From contig NZ_JABWQP020000001.1 in the NCBI RefSeq assembly GCF_014268505.2, positions 186,001 to 250,000 on the forward strand: DNA of 64,000 nucleotides, written 5' to 3'. The first letter of the stretch is position 1, and each line of letters begins with the position of its first letter. Below are positions 59,030 through 64,000 of this stretch, one piece after another. A program made the position numbers and the translations under genes. This DNA comes from Pseudomonas khorasanensis. GTDB taxonomy: Bacteria > Pseudomonadota > Gammaproteobacteria > Pseudomonadales > Pseudomonadaceae. The notes beneath the pieces were generated by a model, which saw only the letters and a program-made list of their open reading frames with translations, made no database searches and was not told where the DNA came from.

Positions 59030-60478
59030 ATGGCAAGTCCAATTCTACCGGGTTCCGGACTGGGTTCCGGCCTGGACATCGGCGCGATCGTGACCGCGCT
59101 GGTCAACGCCGACAAGTCTGCCAAGCAGACGCAGATCGACACCGCAACCAAAACCAACAGCCTGAAGATCTCCGGTGTCGGTTCGCTGAAAAGTGCACTG
59201 GCTGCGTATCAGAAAGCGATGGGTGACCTGAACAAAGCGTCGAGCCCGGCGTTTGCCGGTTTTACCGCAACGTCTGACACGCCATCGGTTGTCGGTGCTA
59301 CCTCGGATAAAACCGCCGTACCGGGTACTTACAGCGTCGTCGTGAAAAACCTGGCCACCGGCTCGAAAGTAGCCAGTGCCGCCTTTGCCGGCGGAGCCGC
59401 CAGTGCCATTCCGAGTGGTACTCTGAAAATCAGTCAGAATGGCACTGATTACAATGTCGCGATTCCGGCCAATGCCACCTTGCAGTCCACGCGCGATGCG
59501 ATCAACACCGCCCAGGCCAGCAACGGTATTTCCGCGAACATCGTGACTGACAGTACTGGCGCCTCGCGTCTGGTCCTGAGCTCCAACAAGACTGGCGCAG
59601 GCATGGACCTGAAGGTCAGTGGTATTGCGGGTCTTGAAATCGATGGTACCCAGAAGATGGGTGATAATCCTGCGGCAGGTGCATCCGGGGCGGTCGGCGA
59701 CGTGGCCAAGGATGCAAGCCTGACCATTGACGGCCTGGCTGTCACCAGCAAGACCAATACAGTGACTGGTGCCATCAGCGGCATGACCCTGAATCTGGCT
59801 GCCGTAAGTCCTACAGTGGGCGGGGTTCAAACCCCGGCGACGGTTTCGGTCGCGACCAATACTGCCGGTATCCAGACCTCGCTTCAGTCGTTCATTGATT
59901 CCTATAACACCCTGAAGAAAACCGTCGACACCCTGTCCAAGGCAACGGCTGACGCCGATGGCAATCTGACCGTTTCCGCAGCGTTTACCGGTGACGCGCT
60001 GCCGCGTTCGCTGATGGCTGATATCCGTGCCCAGTTGACCGATCCAGGGGCTGGCGGGCAAGGGCAATTGGCTGTTCTGTCGCAAATGGGCGTGCTGACA
60101 GATAACAAGACCGGTTTGCTGACGCTCGACACTGCCGTGTTCAACAAGCGTATGGAAACCCCAGGCATGGCTGGCCAGGTTCAGCAGCTGTTCAGCGGTA
60201 CCGATGCCAAGAATGGTCTTTTGGCGCGTATGACTGCGGCGGTTGATCCATACGTGAAGACAGGTGGGTTGCTCGATCAGCGCAGCTCCAACCTGACTAA
60301 TCTGTCATCAAGCCTGCAAAAGCAGCAGGCAGCTCTGGACTTGCGCGTTGCCAACCTGACGTCGACATTGACGGCCAAGTACAACGCCATGGACTTGCTG
60401 GTAGGTCAGATGAAGGCAACGGCGAGCAATATCACGTCGTTCTTCAGCTCGCTGAACGCTCAGCAGTCCGCGAAATAA
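59030..60478 (+). CDS. fliD: Flagellar filament cap protein FliD (HAP2)
   Basis: A 482-residue cap protein that guides flagellin assembly at the filament tip. The N-terminal FliD_N part (about 1-100: SPILPGSGLGSGLDIGAIV) and the C-terminal part (about 230-460, ending MKATASNITSFFSSLN) are the family marks; the central domain is variable. Start ATG 59030 has GAAGGGA at good spacing; an ATG two codons upstream is possible. A terminator follows before fliS. Confidence 0.95.
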   Translation: MASPILPGSGLGSGLDIGAIVTALVNADKSAKQTQIDTATKTNSLKISGVGSLKSALAAYQKAMGDLNKASSPAFAGFTATSDTPSVVGATSDKTAVPGTYSVVVKNLATGSKVASAAFAGGAASAIPSGTLKISQNGTDYNVAIPANATLQSTRDAINTAQASNGISANIVTDSTGASRLVLSSNKTGAGMDLKVSGIAGLEIDGTQKMGDNPAAGASGAVGDVAKDASLTIDGLAVTSKTNTVTGAISGMTLNLAAVSPTVGGVQTPATVSVATNTAGIQTSLQSFIDSYNTLKKTVDTLSKATADADGNLTVSAAFTGDALPRSLMADIRAQLTDPGAGGQGQLAVLSQMGVLTDNKTGLLTLDTAVFNKRMETPGMAGQVQQLFSGTDAKNGLLARMTAAVDPYVKTGGLLDQRSSNLTNLSSSLQKQQAALDLRVANLTSTLTAKYNAMDLLVGQMKATASNITSFFSSLNAQQSAK

Positions 60479-60490
60479 CAGGCAGTAACG

Positions 60491-60534
60491 ACAAAAACCC
60501 GGCTACGCTTTATCGGCGTGCGCCGGGTTTTTGT
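60491..60534 (+). terminator. Rho-independent terminator after fliD
   Basis: ACAAAAACCCGGC pairs with GCCGGGTTTTTGT around a loop of about 18 bases; the T-run is part of the stem, so it is bidirectional. Confidence 0.8.
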
Positions 60535-60607
60535 CTTTTGATCTAAAGTTTTCGGACCGGTTGGCGATACACTGGTTATACGAGTCAACGTGGCAATGAG
60601 GTAGAAC

Positions 60608-61006
60608 ATGAACCCGATGTTAGCCCTTCGGCAGTACCAGAAAGTCGGCGCCCATGCGCAGACATCCGAAGCGAGCCCGCACCGCCTGGTGCAAATGTTG
60701 ATGGAAGGTGGACTGGCCCGTATTGCTCAGGCCAAGGGCGCCATCGAGCGCAAGGACATTCCCGGCAAATGTACGGCGATCAGCAAGGCCATCGGCATTG
60801 TCAGTGGTCTGCGCGAAGGCCTCGATCTTGAAAACAACGCAGATGAGCTGGCTGATCTTGATGGCCTGTACATCTACATGATGAAGCGCCTCGCCGAGGC
60901 CAATATCAGCAGCGACCTGCGTGTCCTCGATGAAGTCGCCGGCCTGCTGACCACGGTAAAAGAAGGCTGGGACGCCATCGCGCCTGCGCCGGCTCCGCAG
61001 TTCTGA
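60608..61006 (+). CDS. fliS: Flagellin export chaperone FliS
   Basis: A 132-residue helical-bundle chaperone that binds the C-terminus of flagellin and keeps it unfolded for export. It opens NPMLALRQYQKVGAHAQTSEASPHRLVQMLMEGGL, the family mark, and has the FliS Tyr/Ile pattern in YIYMMKRLAEANISSD. It is followed 11 bases later by the fliT-like gene. Confidence 0.95.
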   Translation: MNPMLALRQYQKVGAHAQTSEASPHRLVQMLMEGGLARIAQAKGAIERKDIPGKCTAISKAIGIVSGLREGLDLENNADELADLDGLYIYMMKRLAEANISSDLRVLDEVAGLLTTVKEGWDAIAPAPAPQF

Positions 61007-61017
61007 AGGAGATCACC

Positions 61018-61314
61018 ATGAGTCTTGTATTGCAGCGAATCGCCGACACCCGTGAAGCGTTGGTCGGTGCTTTGGCGGCGCGAAACTGGGAAGCCATTGG
61101 CGAGCTGGACCTGGCTTGCCGTTCCTGCATGGAAGACGTCATGGCAGAAGCTTCGCTGGACGAAGTTGCGTTACGTGACAACCTCGAGGAGCTGCTTTTC
61201 GTCTACAAGGAGTTGCTTGAGGTGGCGATGGGGGAGCGGCAGGCGATAGCCAATGAGATGTCGCAGATCACCCAAGCGCAAAAGGCTGCAAAGGTTTACC
61301 ATCTGTTTGGTTAA
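61018..61314 (+). CDS. fliT: FliT-like flagellar chaperone (FleP position)
   Basis: A 98-residue helical protein beginning SLVLQRIADTREALVGALAAR, similar in size and amphipathic pattern to FliT, the chaperone of the cap protein FliD. In P. aeruginosa the gene in this place (after fliS, before fleQ) is PA1096, named fleP. The sequence identity to enterobacterial FliT is low in this family, so function is inferred from position and size. GGAG site before the ATG at 61018. It ends about 170 bases before fleQ. Confidence 0.8.
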   Translation: MSLVLQRIADTREALVGALAARNWEAIGELDLACRSCMEDVMAEASLDEVALRDNLEELLFVYKELLEVAMGERQAIANEMSQITQAQKAAKVYHLFG

Positions 61315-61351
61315 TTAACCGTCAGTTAATCCAGAGATGTGCGCCATAAAT

Positions 61352-61380
61352 TTGACTGTGCACGGTTTTTTGACTTAACT
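61352..61380 (+). promoter_or_regulatory. Candidate sigma-70 promoter of fleQ
   Basis: TTGACT at 61352-61357 and TTAACT at 61375-61380 are 17 bases apart and lie about 105 bases before the fleQ start. A second TTGACT nearby has poor spacing. fleQ transcription in Pseudomonas is sigma-70-dependent, which is consistent. Confidence 0.45.
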
Positions 61381-61486
61381 AGTGGCTATTATCAGGTTTA
61401 GGGCGTCTACAGGCACAGAGTGTCCTGCAAGCGTCTCGCTTGCCCCATTTTTCGGGCATTGAGTTGACTAGGGAAGTTGCTATTGC

Positions 61487-62962
61487 ATGTGGCGTGAAAC
61501 CAAAATTCTGCTAATCGATGACGATAGCGTCCGCCGCCGCGACCTGGCGGTGATTCTAAATTTTCTTGGCGAAGAAAATTTACCCTGCGGCAGCCATGAT
61601 TGGCAGCAGGCAGTCGGCTCTTTGTCGTCTAGTCGTGAGGTCATTTGCGTACTGATCGGGACCGTTAATGCTCCTGGCGCGCTTTTGGGCTTGCTAAAGA
61701 CACTCGCAACCTGGGATGAGTTCCTTCCGGTTTTGTTAATGGGCGATAATTCTTCCGTTGACTTGCCTGAAGACCAGCGTCGCCGCGTGCTTTCGACCTT
61801 GGAAATGCCGCCCAGCTACAGCAAATTGCTCGATTCGCTGCACCGTGCCCAGGTCTACCGCGAGATGTACGACCAGGCCCGCGAGCGCGGCCGTCATCGC
61901 GAACCCAACCTCTTCCGCAGCCTCGTCGGCACCAGTCGTGCGATTCAGCACGTGCGCCAGATGATGCAGCAAGTGGCCGACACCGACGCCAGTGTCCTGA
62001 TCCTCGGCGAGTCCGGCACCGGCAAGGAAGTGGTCGCGCGCAACCTGCACTACCATTCCAAGCGCCGCGATGCGCCGTTCGTGCCGGTCAACTGCGGGGC
62101 GATCCCGGCGGAGTTGCTCGAAAGCGAATTGTTCGGCCATGAGAAAGGCGCATTTACCGGCGCCATCACCAGTCGTGCCGGACGTTTCGAGCTGGCCAAT
62201 GGCGGCACGCTGTTCCTCGACGAAATCGGCGACATGCCTCTGCCGATGCAGGTCAAGCTGTTGCGGGTTCTCCAGGAACGCACCTTCGAGCGCGTGGGCA
62301 GCAACAAAACCCAGAGCGTCGACGTGCGGATCATTGCTGCCACTCACAAGAATCTCGAAAGCATGATCGAGATCGGCAGCTTCCGCGAAGACCTCTACTA
62401 CCGCCTGAACGTATTCCCGATCGAGATGGCGCCGCTGCGTGAGCGCGTCGAAGACATTCCATTGCTGATGAACGAACTGATCTCGCGCATGGAACACGAA
62501 AAGCGCGGTTCGATCCGTTTCAACTCGGCAGCGATCATGTCGCTCTGCCGTCACGGCTGGCCGGGCAACGTCCGCGAGCTGGCCAATCTGGTCGAACGCA
62601 TGGCGATCATGCATCCGTACGGCGTGATTGGCGTGGTCGAGTTGCCGAAGAAATTCCGCTACGTCGATGACGAAGACGAGCAATTGGTCGACAGCCTGCG
62701 CAGCGATCTGGAAGAGCGTGTGGCGATCAATGGGCATACGCCGGACTTCGGCGCCAACGCGCTGCTGCCGCCGGAAGGCCTTGACCTCAAAGACTACCTT
62801 GGTGGGCTTGAGCAGGGCCTGATTCAACAGGCGCTGGATGATGCCAATGGCATTGTGGCGCGGGCCGCCGAGCGTCTGCGCATTCGTCGCACCACGCTGG
62901 TGGAAAAAATGCGCAAGTACGGCATGAGCCGACGTGAAGGTGATGAACAGGCGGATGATTGA
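61487..62962 (+). CDS. fleQ: Flagellar master regulator FleQ
   Basis: A 491-residue sigma-54 activator and c-di-GMP receptor that switches between flagellar and exopolysaccharide genes. Order: a receiver-like domain (about 1-125) with [15 protein letters not shown] but no clear phosphorylation Asp; the AAA+ domain (about 140-375) with Walker [14 protein letters not shown], sigma-54 loop [12 protein letters not shown] and Walker [12 protein letters not shown]; and a Fis-type helix-turn-helix at the end ([23 protein letters not shown]). It activates the sigma-54 promoters seen before flgF and fleS. Monocistronic, with a terminator behind it. Confidence 0.97.
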   Translation: MWRETKILLIDDDSVRRRDLAVILNFLGEENLPCGSHDWQQAVGSLSSSREVICVLIGTVNAPGALLGLLKTLATWDEFLPVLLMGDNSSVDLPEDQRRRVLSTLEMPPSYSKLLDSLHRAQVYREMYDQARERGRHREPNLFRSLVGTSRAIQHVRQMMQQVADTDASVLILGESGTGKEVVARNLHYHSKRRDAPFVPVNCGAIPAELLESELFGHEKGAFTGAITSRAGRFELANGGTLFLDEIGDMPLPMQVKLLRVLQERTFERVGSNKTQSVDVRIIAATHKNLESMIEIGSFREDLYYRLNVFPIEMAPLRERVEDIPLLMNELISRMEHEKRGSIRFNSAAIMSLCRHGWPGNVRELANLVERMAIMHPYGVIGVVELPKKFRYVDDEDEQLVDSLRSDLEERVAINGHTPDFGANALLPPEGLDLKDYLGGLEQGLIQQALDDANGIVARAAERLRIRRTTLVEKMRKYGMSRREGDEQADD

Positions 62963-62974
62963 CGCCTGTTTTTC

Positions 62975-63003
62975 AACCGCTTCATTTATAAGCGGTTTTT
63001 TTT
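62975..63003 (+). terminator. Rho-independent terminator after fleQ
   Basis: AACCGCTT and AAGCGGTT form an 8-base stem with a seven-base loop, followed by a run of T that extends to the edge of the fleS promoter. Confidence 0.9.
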
Positions 63004-63019
63004 AGGCACGGGTATTGCT
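63004..63019 (+). promoter_or_regulatory. Sigma-54 promoter of fleSR
   Basis: AGGCACGGGTATTGCT agrees with the TGGCACG-N4-TTGCT consensus at all core positions except the first base, with GG and GC 10 bases apart. It lies 54 bases upstream of the fleS start. fleSR is known to be RpoN- and FleQ-dependent. Confidence 0.88.
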
Positions 63020-63072
63020 ACATCCCTCGCAACGTTCCGTTTCACTGACGGTCAGCCAAGCGAGAGAGCACA

Positions 63073-64000
63073 ATGCCCCAAGCCGCCCAGATCTCTTCTG
63101 CCTCCAATATCGTGGGGCAATCCTCATCCGTGGAGCAGGCAAGCCGTCAGGGACTCGAGCAGGCGTTTCAGCTGTTCAACCAGATGTCGAGCCAGTTGAC
63201 CGACTCCTACAGCCTGCTTGAAGCCCGAGTCACCGAGCTTAAAGGTGAGCTGGCCGTGGTCAGCGCCCAGCGCATGCAGGAACTGGCGGAAAAAGAGCGC
63301 CTGGCCAATCGGCTGCAAAATCTTCTCGACCTGTTGCCTGGTGGGGTCATCGTTATCGACGGCCACGGCCTGGTACGCGAAGCCAATCCGGCGGCTATCG
63401 ACCTGCTCGGCTCGCCACTTGAAGGCGAGCTATGGCGGCACGTGATCGCGCGCTGCTTCGCCCCGCGCGAGGATGACGGCCACGAAATCTCCTTGAAAAA
63501 TGGTCGACGCCTGTCGATTTCCACCCGCTCGCTGGACGCCGAGCCGGGGCAATTGGTGCTGCTCAACGATTTGACAGAAACCCGTCACCTGCAAGATCAA
63601 CTGGCGCGTCACGAACGGTTGTCTTCGCTGGGGCGCATGGTTGCGTCCCTAGCCCATCAAATCCGTACGCCGCTGTCCGCTGCGTTGCTGTACGCCAGCC
63701 ATTTGACTGAACAGCAACTGCCGGTCGAAACCCAGCAGCGATTCGCCGGTCGGCTCAAGGAGCGACTGCATGAACTGGAACATCAGGTGCGCGACATGCT
63801 GGTGTTCGCTCGCGGTGAATTGCCACTGACCGATCGCCTCACGCCCAATGCCTTGATGCAATCGCTGCAAGCCGCGGCACTGACCCATGTTCAGGGCCTG
63901 CCGATCCGCTGGCAGTGCGACAGTCATGCGGGTGAGTTGTTGTGCAATCGCGACACGCTGGTGGGGGCGTTGTTGAATCTGATTGAAAACGCCATTCAGG
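63073..64000 (+). CDS. fleS: Sensor kinase FleS (cut by the window edge)
   Basis: The first 309 residues of the cytosolic kinase that controls middle flagellar genes through the regulator FleR. A helical N-terminus (about 20-80, coiled-coil-like) precedes a PAS domain (about 85-175, LLDLLPGGVIVIDGHGLVREANPAA), then the dimerisation domain with the phospho-accepting His in MVASLAHQIRTPLSAALLYA, and the start of the ATPase domain with the N-box reaching LNLIENAIQ at the edge. No membrane segments. fleR is expected just beyond the window. Confidence 0.95.
   Translation, partial: MPQAAQISSASNIVGQSSSVEQASRQGLEQAFQLFNQMSSQLTDSYSLLEARVTELKGELAVVSAQRMQELAEKERLANRLQNLLDLLPGGVIVIDGHGLVREANPAAIDLLGSPLEGELWRHVIARCFAPREDDGHEISLKNGRRLSISTRSLDAEPGQLVLLNDLTETRHLQDQLARHERLSSLGRMVASLAHQIRTPLSAALLYASHLTEQQLPVETQQRFAGRLKERLHELEHQVRDMLVFARGELPLTDRLTPNALMQSLQAAALTHVQGLPIRWQCDSHAGELLCNRDTLVGALLNLIENAIQ

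Noticed and set aside
61371..61391. Second TTGACT with TATTAT before fleQ
   Set aside because: Only 11 bases separate the two boxes, too short for a sigma-70 promoter.

Overview
The window looks like a chromosome segment of a Pseudomonas of the P. fluorescens group. The evidence is the gene order (cpxR/spy/cpxA, yciI/yciB, scpA/scpB/rluB, aroP2/arfB/phhCBA/phhR, flgF-flgL, fliC/flaG/fliD/fliS/fliT/fleQ/fleS), the high GC content, and the many short REP-type inverted repeats with the core GTGGGAGCGAGCCTGCTCGC between genes. I see no rRNA, tRNA, insertion sequence, prophage or CRISPR array.

Layout. 0-5.3 kb: an LpxH-like phosphatase, an HD-domain protein with a DUF962 protein, an AraC-type regulator, the potassium transporter TrkH and a nitroreductase. 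5.3-8.7 kb: a Cpx-type envelope-stress system with a Spy-like periplasmic protein between kinase and regulator. 8.8-14.9 kb: YciI, YciB, a PHP phosphoesterase, a YciO-type protein, the condensin partners ScpA and ScpB, a DUF1289 protein and the pseudouridine synthase RluB. 15.0-16.3 kb: an unusual pair, a 45-residue peptide gene followed by an M29-aminopeptidase-like gene, behind an AT-rich leader. 17-25.5 kb: aromatic amino acid uptake and catabolism (aroP2, phhC, phhB, phhA, phhR) with arfB, an MFS transporter and small proteins.

25.7-64 kb is one large flagellar region. flgF to flgL (hook-basal body, rings, hook-associated proteins) is followed by about 23 kb of flagellin-glycosylation genes, then fliC, flaG, fliD, fliS, fliT, fleQ and the start of fleS, which runs off the right edge. 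The glycosylation part holds two sugar-nucleotide pathways. One is a CDP-sugar cassette (cytidylyltransferase, 4,6-dehydratase, epimerase, C-methyltransferase, aminotransferase, N-acyltransferase, CmcI-type methyltransferase) whose gene content fits a branched, N-acylated, O-methylated 4-amino sugar of the kansosamine type. The other is a complete pseudaminic acid pathway (pseB, pseC, pseF, a pseG-pseH fusion, pseI). Two very large multidomain glycosyltransferases and a Maf-type protein would transfer the sugars to flagellin. An RTX-type repeat protein gene inside the region is broken by one in-frame stop codon.

Regulatory signals visible by eye include good sigma-54 promoters before flgF and fleS, a candidate one before the CDP-sugar operon, and a sigma-28-type promoter before fliC. 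The least explained parts are the peptide/M29 pair and the CDP-sugar cassette.
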